Shown: piece after piece, positions 44,680 through 53,504 of the stretch
Numbering within the stretch: the first letter of the stretch is position 1
Layout: each line of letters begins with the position of its first letter
Assembly (NCBI GenBank): GCA_014649555.1
Contig: BMTG01000003.1
Span: 554,694-618,693 of the forward strand
From: Streptomyces globisporus
GTDB taxonomy: Bacteria; Actinomycetota; Actinomycetes; Streptomycetales; Streptomycetaceae
Reading direction: 5' to 3'
Length of the DNA: 64,000 nucleotides
Program-made: the position numbers and the translations under genes
The notes under the pieces: model-generated
Told to the model about the DNA's origin: nothing
Seen by the model: the letters and a program-made list of their open reading frames with translations, nothing else
Databases searched by the model: none

Positions 44680-45719
44680 CCACGACCGCCGAGACCGTCC
44701 CCGACCCGGCGACGGCCCACCTCAGGCCGCTGCCCCCGACCGCGATCGCTCCGGTGCGGCTCGCGGGGATCGGCCACTACTTCCCCGGTGAGCCGATCAC
44801 CAACGCCCACTTCGAGCAGCTCGACGCGCTGGGCATCGACGACGCCTGGATCCGTGAGAACACCGGGATCGTCAGCCGCCACTGGCCGGCCGACGAGAAG
44901 GAGCGCGCGGTGGAGATGGCGGCCAGGGCGGTGGACGACGCGTTGAGCGCCGCCGGTCTGGCCCCCGACGACATCGACCTGGTCATCGGCACGACGTCCA
45001 CGACCCGGCCGCGTACCAACCCCTCCAGCGCCACCAACAACTACATGGACATCTCGCTGCCGCTGCAGAAGCAGGTGGGGCTGCGTCACGCCACCTGCTT
45101 CGACGTCACCTCCGTGGCCTGCGCGGGCTTCATGTACGGCACCGCGACGGCCGCCGCGATGCTCCCGGCGCTCGGCATGCGCAACGCGCTGGTCGTCTGC
45201 GCGGAGAACCCCCGCCCGATCCTGAACTTCGACTACCGCTACTCGGCGCTGTTCGGGGCGGGGGCCGCCGCGGCGGTCTGGTCGGCGGACACGGCGGAGC
45301 GCGGTCTGCTGGACGTGGCGCTGCACGCGGACGGTTCGTACTTCGACGCCTTCGACATCGACGAGAACGACAAGATGCTGATGCGCGGGCGAGAGGTCGG
45401 CGCGGTCGGCCCGAAGCTGCTCTCCCACGTGGGCCGGGAGATCCTGGAGCGCAACAGCCTGACGGTGGACGACATCGACTGGTTCGTGCCGCACCAGGGC
45501 AACCTGAACATGATCAACCAGGTGTGCCAAACGCTGGAGATCCCGCGCGAGAAGCTGCTGACCAACATCCAGGAGCGGGGCAACACCTCCAGCGTCTCCA
45601 TCCCGAGCTGCCTCTCGGAGAACCTGCGCGCGGGGAAGATCCGCTCCGGCGATCTCGTCGCGACCATCGGCATCGGGCGCGGCTTCAGCTGGGGCGCGAT
45701 GCTCCTGCGCATCCCGTGA
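44676..45719 (+). CDS. Ketosynthase III (FabH-like), first of two
   Basis: A 347-aa KAS III-family enzyme with the complete triad: Cys149 (SVACAGFMYG), His273 (FVPHQGNLNMI) and Asn303 (RGNTSSVSIP). FabH-type enzymes condense an acyl-CoA with a malonyl unit; here both partners may be CoA esters. It probably starts or extends the chain from succinyl-, propionyl- or acetyl-CoA. The ATG overlaps the CoA-transferase stop. It is one of five ketosynthases in the operon. Confidence 0.88.
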   Translation: MTTTAETVPDPATAHLRPLPPTAIAPVRLAGIGHYFPGEPITNAHFEQLDALGIDDAWIRENTGIVSRHWPADEKERAVEMAARAVDDALSAAGLAPDDIDLVIGTTSTTRPRTNPSSATNNYMDISLPLQKQVGLRHATCFDVTSVACAGFMYGTATAAAMLPALGMRNALVVCAENPRPILNFDYRYSALFGAGAAAAVWSADTAERGLLDVALHADGSYFDAFDIDENDKMLMRGREVGAVGPKLLSHVGREILERNSLTVDDIDWFVPHQGNLNMINQVCQTLEIPREKLLTNIQERGNTSSVSIPSCLSENLRAGKIRSGDLVATIGIGRGFSWGAMLLRIP

Positions 45720-45784
45720 GCCCGGACGCCGCCTCCCCCGCCGGGCGTCCCCCGGCCCCACCGCACCCTACGGGAAGACGAGAG

Positions 45785-46753
45785 ATGCAGGACGAGACCT
45801 CCATGTGGCGCGAGAGCGGACTGCGCCTGTCCGGATTCGGGCACTACTACCCACGCCTCCTGGTCGAGAACGAGAGCGCCGAGGACCCCGCCGGCAGCGC
45901 GGTGGACGAGGCGGTCATCGGGCGGCTGGACGTCCGCAGCCGCCATGTCGCGGACGAGGAGGAGACCCCCGCGTACATGGGCGTGCGCGCCGCCCGCGCG
46001 GCACTGGAGCAGGCGGGCGTCACGCCCGGCGAGATCGACCTGGTGGTCTTCAGCAACTGGACCGACCGCCAGTTCGTCCCCGAGTGGGCCCCGCACACCG
46101 CCCATCTGCTGGGCGCGGAGGGGGCGTTGGCCTTCGACGTGTGCGGCGCCTGTACGGGCTTCGTGCACGGGGTCCAGACGGCTGCGGCGTACTTCGGCAC
46201 GCACGCGGACTGGCGGCACGCGCTCGTCGTCTCCAGCGAGCGCTTCTCGCGCCGGGTCCGGCCCGGCAGCAAGGGTGAGCTGATCGTGGGCGACGCGGCC
46301 GGGGCGGCCGTACTCTCACGCGGCGCGGAGCCGGACGCGGGGCTGTGGGACTCGCTGCTGATCAGTGACGGTTCCGGCCGGGAGACGGTGACGGTGTACC
46401 CGCCCAACGGGTGGATCAGAAGCAGCCGGGAGCTGGTCTCCGTAGCGGCCGACTCCCACGCCGATCTGGCCGCCCGGATGCTGGCCCGTTCGGGCACCAA
46501 GATGGAGGAGATCGACTGGGTGGTGCCGCACCCGGGCACGGGTCAACTGCACACCGCCGTAAGGGAACGCCTCTCCATCCCGGAGGAGCGCTTCATCACC
46601 AACTACGAGACACGGGCGAACACCGGCAGCGCCTCGGTGCCCATCGTGCTCTCCGAAATGGCGCTGGACGGCCGGCTGAAGCCGGGCGACCTCTGCTACA
46701 CGCCCACGGTGGGGTCCGGCTGGTACTACGGAGGGCTGCTCTTCCGTGTCTGA
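45785..46753 (+). CDS. Ketosynthase III (FabH-like), second of two
   Basis: A 322-aa KAS III-like protein, shorter at the N-terminus than its neighbour. The triad is intact: Cys123 in CGACTGFVHG, His249 in VVPHPGTGQLH and Asn279 in RANTGSASVP. The 65-bp gap before it is one of the few non-overlapping junctions in the operon. It could perform the second C-C condensation of the monomer, or the homologous step on an alternative starter. Its stop region overlaps the following ketoreductase gene by 8 bp. Confidence 0.87.
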   Translation: MQDETSMWRESGLRLSGFGHYYPRLLVENESAEDPAGSAVDEAVIGRLDVRSRHVADEEETPAYMGVRAARAALEQAGVTPGEIDLVVFSNWTDRQFVPEWAPHTAHLLGAEGALAFDVCGACTGFVHGVQTAAAYFGTHADWRHALVVSSERFSRRVRPGSKGELIVGDAAGAAVLSRGAEPDAGLWDSLLISDGSGRETVTVYPPNGWIRSSRELVSVAADSHADLAARMLARSGTKMEEIDWVVPHPGTGQLHTAVRERLSIPEERFITNYETRANTGSASVPIVLSEMALDGRLKPGDLCYTPTVGSGWYYGGLLFRV

Positions 46754-47657
46754 TCAGTCGTCATCTTCCTTGCACACGGGCGGTATCCGGGGTACGGCCC
46801 TGGTCACCGGCGGCAGCCGGGGCCTCGGTTCGGCCATCGCCCGCCATCTCGCCTCCATGGGCTGGCACACCGTGATCTGCGGACGCGACCCGGACAGCCT
46901 GGACACCGCCGTCAAGGCGGCGGCGGACGACGGAACCGCCCTGCACGCCGTACGGGCGGACGTCACCGACGAGGGGTCGGTGGCCGAACTCTTCGAGCGG
47001 CTGGCCGAGGACGCCCCGCCGCTCGGGCTCTGCGTCAACAACGCGGGCAACAACTTCTCCCGCCGCCTGGTGAGCGTGAAGGAGCGGCCCGACGGGCCGC
47101 CGGTGCTCTCCCCGCACCCGCTGGAGGACTTCGAGCGGGTGGTGACCTCGTTGCTCACCGGTACCTTCCTGGTCGGCCGGCACGCCGCGCAGGCGATGCT
47201 GGCCGCCGGCACGCCCGGCGCGATCGTCAACATCTCCTCCACCGTCCGCAGGGGCGCGTACGGGCAGTCCGCCTACTGCGCGGCCAAGTCCGGGGTGGAG
47301 GCGCTGACCCGCACCTGGGCGATCGAACTGGGCGAGTACGGCATCCGGGTCAGTGCGGTGGCCCCCGGAGTCGTCGACGGTGAGGCGCTGCGCCGACGTT
47401 CGGAGGCGAGCAAGCGGCACGCCGCGTACATGGCCGACCTCCGGCGCCATGTGCCGCTGCGCCGCTGGTGCGACGAGAAGGACGTGGCGGAGGCGGTCGC
47501 CTTCGCCGCCGACAACCCCTCCGTGACCGGCACCGTGCTGGAGATCGACGCCGGTGGCCTGCCCGCCCGCGTCCTGCCCCCGGTCGGCCGGACCACCGGG
47601 ACACGTACGACGGCCGCGACGGCGGACCTCCCCGAGAAAGCGGAGAACACAGCATGA
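46746..47657 (+). CDS. SDR-family ketoreductase 1
   Basis: A 303-aa short-chain dehydrogenase starting at a GTG that overlaps the previous gene by 8 bp. The cofactor motif TGGSRGLG is at residues 21-28; NNAGNN, VNISST (catalytic Ser) and YCAAK (Tyr-Lys) follow. A Thr/Arg-rich C-terminal tail extends past the usual end. It would reduce a beta-keto-acyl-CoA intermediate. Four such enzymes occur in this operon, matching the four ketoreductases (NonE, M, N, O) of macrotetrolide assembly. Confidence 0.85.
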   Translation: MSDQSSSSLHTGGIRGTALVTGGSRGLGSAIARHLASMGWHTVICGRDPDSLDTAVKAAADDGTALHAVRADVTDEGSVAELFERLAEDAPPLGLCVNNAGNNFSRRLVSVKERPDGPPVLSPHPLEDFERVVTSLLTGTFLVGRHAAQAMLAAGTPGAIVNISSTVRRGAYGQSAYCAAKSGVEALTRTWAIELGEYGIRVSAVAPGVVDGEALRRRSEASKRHAAYMADLRRHVPLRRWCDEKDVAEAVAFAADNPSVTGTVLEIDAGGLPARVLPPVGRTTGTRTTAATADLPEKAENTA

Positions 47658-48478
47658 CCAGCGGCTTCGCACCCACCCTGCTCGAAGGCAGGACAACCTT
47701 CCTGACCGGCGCCAGCAGCGGCATCGGCGCCGTCCTGGCGACGATGCTCGCCGCGCACGGCTCCCGCGTGGCGCTCATGGCCCGCAGCGAGAAGGAGCTG
47801 CGGCTGCTCGCCGAGCGCATCGAGGCGGACGGCGGGCGGGCGGTTGCGGTCCCCGGCGACCTCACCGACGCCGAGAGTGTGCGCGCCGCCGTCCGTGAGG
47901 CCGAGGAGCGGCTCGGCCCGATCGACCGGCTGGTGCACTGCGCGGGCGAGGCCCGCAACCAGGCGTTCCTGTGCGACCAGGACGAGGACCAGTGGATGGC
48001 CACCATCGACATCAACCTGCTGGGGGCCTTCCGGGTCGCGCGGGCGATCGTGCCGGGAATGATGGAGCGCCGCGAGGGCAACATCGTGATGGTCTCCTCC
48101 ATCGCCGGGAAGCGCGGCCTGCCCGCCAACACCTCTTACTGCGCCTCGAAGTTCGGTCTCAACGGCATGACACAGGCACTCGCTTCCGAGCTGGGCGCCT
48201 TCGGCGTGCGGGTCAACGCGGTCTGCCCCGGGCTCACCGACAGCCCGGCCGCCACCGACGGCGAACGCTACGGCGACCCGTTCATGGCGGCCATCGCCAA
48301 GCACCACGGCCCGCCGGACCTGACCTGGGAGCGGTACCTCAAGCGGGCGGTGAACAGCACCATCCTGCGCCGTCTGGTGCGCCCCGAGGAGATCGCGGCC
48401 CAGGTGCTCTTCCTGCTCTCGGACCTCTCCGGCGGGATGACCGGCCAGGCCGTGAACGTGGACGCGGGGGCTCTGTGA
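47654..48478 (+). CDS. SDR-family ketoreductase 2
   Basis: A 274-aa classical short-chain dehydrogenase of the FabG type: TGASSGIG, the active-site region VSSIAGKRG, YCASK, and the closing substrate-loop/C-terminal motif GMTGQAVNVDAGAL. It is coupled by ATGA to the previous reductase gene and by GTGA to the next ketosynthase. Such parallel reductases may set opposite hydroxyl stereochemistry in the (+) and (-) monomers of a macrotetrolide; that is inference. Confidence 0.86.
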   Translation: MTSGFAPTLLEGRTTFLTGASSGIGAVLATMLAAHGSRVALMARSEKELRLLAERIEADGGRAVAVPGDLTDAESVRAAVREAEERLGPIDRLVHCAGEARNQAFLCDQDEDQWMATIDINLLGAFRVARAIVPGMMERREGNIVMVSSIAGKRGLPANTSYCASKFGLNGMTQALASELGAFGVRVNAVCPGLTDSPAATDGERYGDPFMAAIAKHHGPPDLTWERYLKRAVNSTILRRLVRPEEIAAQVLFLLSDLSGGMTGQAVNVDAGAL

Positions 48479-49863
48479 GCGAGGAGTACGGCCAGGAGCG
48501 GGACGCGGCACCGTCGCCCGGGCGGCTGCTCGCGCCGGCGGCCCGTCCCTGGGCCCCCGGGCCCCGGGACGCGCTGGTCACCGGCATGGGTTTCTGTCTG
48601 CCCGGCCCGGGCGACGAACCGGTGCGCACGGCCGAGCAGGTCTGGGCGACCGCCGCAGTCGGCACCAGCCACGTCGAACGCGACGGCTTCCACCACGGCA
48701 CCGTACGCGGGGCGCGGGAAGCGTTCGGGGAGCTGCTGCCCGACATCCCGTCCCGCTATCTGCGCAGCTACGCCGACGTCCACCTCTACGGTCTGGTCTC
48801 GCTGGTCGAAGCCTGCCGGGACGCCGGACTCGACCACGCGGCGGGGGCGTTGCGCGGTGCGGACGTCCTGACCGCGCGTGCCGGGGTGGACAGCAACTAC
48901 GACAGCTACCGTGCCTGGCACGACGCCGATCCGGCGACGATCAGCCCGAAGGACGCCAAGTCCCTCTTCGTACGGCTCCTGGTGGCGGGCACGTCGAGCG
49001 ATGTCGGCCCGGTCCAGGCCGCGTTGCTCGGTTCCACCGGCGCCAACTACACGGTGAGCTGCGGCTGCGCCTCCTCCTCGGTGCTCCTCGGCATCGCGCG
49101 CACGATGATCGCCTCCGGCCAGAGCGACCTCGTCGTCGTCACCGGAGTGGACCGCTTCGACACCGAACGGGTCCTGCACGGACACCGGTTGCGGGAGGTC
49201 GTCGAGCGGGAGGCCGTCGTCGTTCGGCACAACGACGACCCGCCGGCCGCGCCCCGCCACGACCGGCCGATGCGCCCGTACGACACGGCGGGCGACTGCA
49301 TGAACTACGGCGACGGTTCGGTGACCCTGATCCTGGAGAGCCGGGCACACGCCGCCGCACGCGGCGCCCGCTCCCACGGGGCGGTCCTCGGCCAAGCCAC
49401 CACCCGCTCCGGGCTGAACAGCGCGGTCGCCATCGACACCGGCGGGACCGGGCTGGCGGAGGCGGCCCGCCGCGCCTTGGGCGACCACACCTCTCTGGGA
49501 CGCGTCCCGTACGTCAACGGGGGCGGCGAGGGCGACGCCCTGTTCACCCGCATCGAGTCCAATGCCGTGCGCTCGCTGTGGGGCGACACATCCAGCCAGG
49601 TGATGGTGAGTTCACAGGAGGCGTGCTTCGGCCACAGCGGCGCGCCGCTCGGCAACCTGGGCGCGGCGCTGACGCTGATGATGATGCGCGAGGGCGAGGT
49701 CTGCCCCACCGCCAACTGCATGGTCCCGTCGCCGGTCTGCTCGTTCGACCCGGTACCGGGGACGAAGACCCGCGCCCTGGAGTTCGACCGGGCGCTGAGC
49801 TTCAACTACCAGGTGGGCGGGGTCAACAGCGCGCTGCTGCTGGGAGGTGGTGATGCCCGCTGA
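48475..49863 (+). CDS. Atypical KAS II-family ketosynthase lacking first His and Lys
   Basis: A 462-aa KAS II-like protein. The nucleophile Cys198 (SCGCASSSV) and the second His387 (CFGHSGAPLG) remain. The first active-site His is replaced by Gly (VNGGGEGD, about residue 350), and the conserved Lys before the second His is Glu382. Normal decarboxylative condensation needs both His residues, so this enzyme may not make C-C bonds. In the macrotetrolide system NonJ and NonK are ketosynthases that form C-O ester bonds between nonactyl units; this gene and the next are the best candidates for that pair. It is coupled at both ends. Confidence 0.85.
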   Translation: MSEEYGQERDAAPSPGRLLAPAARPWAPGPRDALVTGMGFCLPGPGDEPVRTAEQVWATAAVGTSHVERDGFHHGTVRGAREAFGELLPDIPSRYLRSYADVHLYGLVSLVEACRDAGLDHAAGALRGADVLTARAGVDSNYDSYRAWHDADPATISPKDAKSLFVRLLVAGTSSDVGPVQAALLGSTGANYTVSCGCASSSVLLGIARTMIASGQSDLVVVTGVDRFDTERVLHGHRLREVVEREAVVVRHNDDPPAAPRHDRPMRPYDTAGDCMNYGDGSVTLILESRAHAAARGARSHGAVLGQATTRSGLNSAVAIDTGGTGLAEAARRALGDHTSLGRVPYVNGGGEGDALFTRIESNAVRSLWGDTSSQVMVSSQEACFGHSGAPLGNLGAALTLMMMREGEVCPTANCMVPSPVCSFDPVPGTKTRALEFDRALSFNYQVGGVNSALLLGGGDAR

Positions 49864-51133
49864 GATACCGCTGCTGCGTCTCTCCGGCGCCGGGTTCGTT
49901 CTCCCGGGGCCGGACGGCCACGCCTGCTCGGACGCGGACACCTTCTGGCGCGTGGTGCGCGACGGGGTGAGCTGCCTCTCCCCGTACTCCCACCCCGAAC
50001 TCCCCCTCCGGATCGCCGGAACGGTCGAGGGCTGGGACCCGGAGCGGGAACTCCCGCTGTCGGAACGGCAGATCCGCCGCTCCTCACGCGCCGGGCTGAT
50101 GGCGACGGGCGCGGTGCACGGTGCCCTGGAACAGGCCGGGCTCACCGCCGCCGACCTCGATCCCGAGCGCACGGCGCTGGTCGCCTGCTCGCTCCAGTTC
50201 GCCTTCCCGGAGACCGAGCGCTACTACCGGCTGGCCCATGCCGAGGGCTTCGCCGCCCTCGGCATGGAGTACTGGCTCAACGGGACCCCGCCCAGCGTGG
50301 TCGGCACCGTGGCCTCCGGGCTCGGGCTGCCGTGCCAGACGCTGAGCGTGGCGGGCTCCTGCAACGTGGCGCTGCGGACGCTCCACCTGGTCCAGCAGAT
50401 GTTCCGGTGCGGGGACATCGACCGGGCGGTCGTCGTCGGCGTGGACACCACCGTGGACCCGGTGTTCGTCGCCGGCACCAGCCACACCGGGCGCAGCGGC
50501 TACCGCGCCTCCTCGCTCTCCGACGACCCCTCCGACGTCCGGCCGCACGACGAGATCCAGACCGGCAACGCCACCGGGGAGGGCGCGCTCGCCGTCGTCC
50601 TGGAGAACCCGGCGGCCACCGGGGACCGGCCGGGGCTGTTGCACCGGGCCCATCTGCGCACCTCCCGCTCCAACGGTCCCTCCACCGTCGCGACCGGGCC
50701 GCCCGCCAATGTGGTGGGGGATGTGCTGGCGACGCTGGCGTCGGCCGGGCGCGGGCCGGGCGATCTCGCGTTCGTCAACGACTACGCGGACGGCAACCGG
50801 TTCGTCGAGGACCACTTGTGCCAGGCGCTGGCCGGGGTACGGGAGGCCGCCGGGTACGGCGGCGAGCTGCTGCTGACCAACCAGGAGGCGGTCTTCGGGC
50901 ATGTCGCCGGGACGGGCGGCCTGGTCAAGCTCCTCGGCAGTCTCCTGATGCTGCGCCACGGCCGTATCGCTCCGAGCGCCAACACCCAGAAGCCGTACGC
51001 GGGTCTGCCGGGCGAACCGGTGCTCGCGGGCGGCCTGGCGACCGGGGGCGACAGCGCGCTGGTGCTCGCCTCCGGGGCGGGCGGCGACGCCACCAGCATG
51101 GTCATCGAATACGAAGGCGGCGACTTGCCATGA
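49853..51133 (+). CDS. Second atypical KAS II-family ketosynthase
   Basis: A 426-aa partner of the preceding ketosynthase. Cys170 (SVAGSCNVAL) and His350 (EAVFGHVAG) are kept, while the first His position is Tyr311 (VNDYADGN) and the Lys position is Glu345. Both proteins share the pattern QEA-x-FGH, which suggests common ancestry and related chemistry, perhaps as a heterodimer. The ATG at 49853 is chosen because GGGAGG lies 5 nt upstream; two GTG codons just before it are alternatives. It overlaps the previous gene by 11 bp. Likely ester (C-O) bond formation, NonJ/NonK-like. Confidence 0.83.
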   Translation: MPAEIPLLRLSGAGFVLPGPDGHACSDADTFWRVVRDGVSCLSPYSHPELPLRIAGTVEGWDPERELPLSERQIRRSSRAGLMATGAVHGALEQAGLTAADLDPERTALVACSLQFAFPETERYYRLAHAEGFAALGMEYWLNGTPPSVVGTVASGLGLPCQTLSVAGSCNVALRTLHLVQQMFRCGDIDRAVVVGVDTTVDPVFVAGTSHTGRSGYRASSLSDDPSDVRPHDEIQTGNATGEGALAVVLENPAATGDRPGLLHRAHLRTSRSNGPSTVATGPPANVVGDVLATLASAGRGPGDLAFVNDYADGNRFVEDHLCQALAGVREAAGYGGELLLTNQEAVFGHVAGTGGLVKLLGSLLMLRHGRIAPSANTQKPYAGLPGEPVLAGGLATGGDSALVLASGAGGDATSMVIEYEGGDLP

Positions 51134-52692
51134 CCCATGTACACAACACGGCTGCACGGCCCGTGGCGGCCGTGGCGGGAGACCCGCTGCGCTCGCCGGT
51201 CGGCACCCGGGTGGTCGTCGACGCGGCCGGGGCCCCGGGCACGTCGGCCGAGGCCCTCGCCGACGCCCTCACCGCCCTCGGCCTGGCACCGGAGACGGCC
51301 GGGGCCCCGGGTGCGGGCGACGCCTCCGCCTACTGCGCGCTGCTGCTGGGCGAGGAGGCGTACGGCGCGGAGCGCTCGCCGGGCCTGGACCGCGAGCGCG
51401 TCCGGGCCGCCGCCCTGGCGATGGCGGCGGCGGGCCGGGGCCGTCTGGTCCTGGTGACCGACGCGACGGGCGAGACGCACGCCGGGACCGACCCCGAGCG
51501 GCACGCCCGGCTCGCCGCCGACCGGGCCTGGTGGCAGCACCTGGTCACCGACGTCGCCGGGCGCGGTGTCGTCGGCAACACCCTGGTCACCGGCTACTCC
51601 CCCGGTCTGGGGCATCTCCTCGCGCCCGTGGCCGAGGCCGGGCTGCTGCGCTATCTCGTGCAGCGCCGGGCGACCACGGCGGCGGATGTGGCGGCCTCGG
51701 TGGGCTTCCTGGTCTCCGAGGGGTGCTCGTACCTGGTCGGGGAGACCCTGCCGGTCGACGGGGGCGCGGGTCTCGGCCAGATCCCGTCGCTGCCCGCGGG
51801 GCCGCCGGCCGCCGTCCCTGCGCCGCGCGGCACCCCGGCGGAGCAGCCGGGCGTGGCACCGGTCACCGGCCCGGACCTGCTGGGCCACACGGTCCTGGTG
51901 GCGGGGGCCAGCAGTGGCATCGGGAGGGCCGCCGCCCTGCATCTGGCGGGGCGGGGCGCGGACGTGGTGCTGGCCGCGCGCCGGACCGGGGCGCTGGAGG
52001 AGGTGGCCGCCGAGATCGAGGCGGCGGGCCGCCGGGCGTGGACGCTGCGCTGCGACCTCTCCGACCCCGAGGACGCGGCGTCGCTCGGTGAACGCGCCTG
52101 GAAGACGGCCGACGGGGTGACCTCGCTGCTGTACGCGGCCGGGCACCTCGGCTTCAGCGCGGTCGGCGGCGACCCCGCCTCCGCCGCCCGGACGTTCACG
52201 GTGAACCTGCACAGCTTCGTCGCGGTCACCGAGTACCTGGCGGCCCGCTGGCGGGACGAGAAGGTACCCGGCGCGGTGGTCGGGGTCTCCTCGGTCAGCT
52301 CCACGCTCAGCCCGGTCGCCGGGCTGGAGTACTACGGGGCGAGCAAGGCGGCGATGGCGCAGTACATCCGCTGTCTCGCGGTCTCGGTGGCCCGCCACGG
52401 CATCCGTGCCAACTGCGTGGCCCCCGGCATCATCGAGACGCCGATGGGTGACGCGGCGGGGCCCGAGCACCGGCGCGGCTGGATCAGCCGGATTCCGGCC
52501 GGGCGGGTCGGCGAACCGCGCGAGGTGGCGGCCGTCCTCGGCCATCTGCTGAGCGGGGCGGCCGCCCGGGTGACCGGTGCGGTGCTGCGCGCGGACGGCG
52601 GCTTCGGCCTCGGGGACGTGGCCCCGCTGCGGCCCGGCTATCCGGAACCGGCACCGGCGGGCTCGAAGGAGGCGCGGGTGGAGGGCCGGTGA
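51130..52692 (+). CDS. Tandem SDR protein: degenerate domain fused to active ketoreductase
   Basis: A 520-aa protein. Residues 1 to about 230 resemble the later half of an SDR (NTLVTGYSPG, ASVGFLVSEGCSYLVGETLP, VDGGAGLG) but lack the glycine-rich cofactor motif and the YxxxK pair. After a Pro/Ala linker, an intact SDR begins at about 245 with AGASSGIG and has VSSVSS and YYGASK. The first part could be a structural pseudo-subunit of the reductase dimer. It is the third of four ketoreductase genes and overlaps both neighbours (ATGA, GTGA). Confidence 0.83.
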   Translation: MTHVHNTAARPVAAVAGDPLRSPVGTRVVVDAAGAPGTSAEALADALTALGLAPETAGAPGAGDASAYCALLLGEEAYGAERSPGLDRERVRAAALAMAAAGRGRLVLVTDATGETHAGTDPERHARLAADRAWWQHLVTDVAGRGVVGNTLVTGYSPGLGHLLAPVAEAGLLRYLVQRRATTAADVAASVGFLVSEGCSYLVGETLPVDGGAGLGQIPSLPAGPPAAVPAPRGTPAEQPGVAPVTGPDLLGHTVLVAGASSGIGRAAALHLAGRGADVVLAARRTGALEEVAAEIEAAGRRAWTLRCDLSDPEDAASLGERAWKTADGVTSLLYAAGHLGFSAVGGDPASAARTFTVNLHSFVAVTEYLAARWRDEKVPGAVVGVSSVSSTLSPVAGLEYYGASKAAMAQYIRCLAVSVARHGIRANCVAPGIIETPMGDAAGPEHRRGWISRIPAGRVGEPREVAAVLGHLLSGAAARVTGAVLRADGGFGLGDVAPLRPGYPEPAPAGSKEARVEGR

Positions 52693-53504
52693 GCGCCGCG
52701 GGAGGAACGGGTGCGCCGCCGGTCGCTCTGGTCGCCGGGGCGTCCTCCGGCATCGGAGCCGCTGTCGCCCGCCGACTGGCCGCGCGTGGGAGTGCCGTGG
52801 CGCTGGTCGGCCGGCGGGAGGCCGAGCTGAAGGAGGTCGCGGAGTCGATCCGCGCGGCCGGGGGCACCGCCCTGCCGCTCGCCCTGGATCTGGCCGAGCC
52901 GGGCGGCCCCGCCGACGCGGTCGCCATGACCACCGCCGCGCTGGGGCAGGTGGGGCTGCTGGTGTGCAGCGCGGGCGCGATCCGGCTGGCCGCCGTCCAC
53001 GAGACGGAGGAGCGGCACTGGGAGCGGCAGCTGCGGGTGAATCTCACGGTGCCGTTCCTGCTGGCCCGCGAGGTGCTGCCCGGGATGCGGGAGCGCGGCT
53101 GCGGCTGGGTCGTGAACATCGGTTCGGGCGTGGGCTCGGAGGTGGTGCCGGGCAGCGGCGGCTACGGAGTCAGCAAGCACGCCGTGCACCGGCTCACCGA
53201 GCTGATCCACGAGGAGAACCGCGACCGGGGCATCCGCGCGGTCACCGTCGCACCGGGCTGGGTCTCCACGCGGCTCGCGGCCCGCCCCGCCGACCTCGGG
53301 GTCCCCGAGGAGGAGGTGCTGGACGCGGAGGACATCGCTGACACCGTCGCCTGGCTGCTGGACCGGCCGGCCCGGATGAGCGTCGGCCCCCTGATCCGCG
53401 TCGAGCCCTCCGCGAGCCGGGCGGCCGCCGGGGACGCCATGACCCGCCATCTGAACCGCTCCCGCGCCGAGGGCGCCGGACGGGCTGCTGAGGAGAACCG
53501 CTGA
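52689..53504 (+). CDS. SDR-family ketoreductase 4
   Basis: A 271-aa short-chain dehydrogenase with AGASSGIG for NADP(H) binding, CSAGAI, the Ser-containing NIGSGVGSE and YGVSK. A GTG start overlaps the tandem SDR stop, and the stop overlaps the following ATG by one base (TGATG). It probably reduces one of the keto groups of the growing acyl-CoA. Confidence 0.85.
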   Translation: MSAAGGTGAPPVALVAGASSGIGAAVARRLAARGSAVALVGRREAELKEVAESIRAAGGTALPLALDLAEPGGPADAVAMTTAALGQVGLLVCSAGAIRLAAVHETEERHWERQLRVNLTVPFLLAREVLPGMRERGCGWVVNIGSGVGSEVVPGSGGYGVSKHAVHRLTELIHEENRDRGIRAVTVAPGWVSTRLAARPADLGVPEEEVLDAEDIADTVAWLLDRPARMSVGPLIRVEPSASRAAAGDAMTRHLNRSRAEGAGRAAEENR

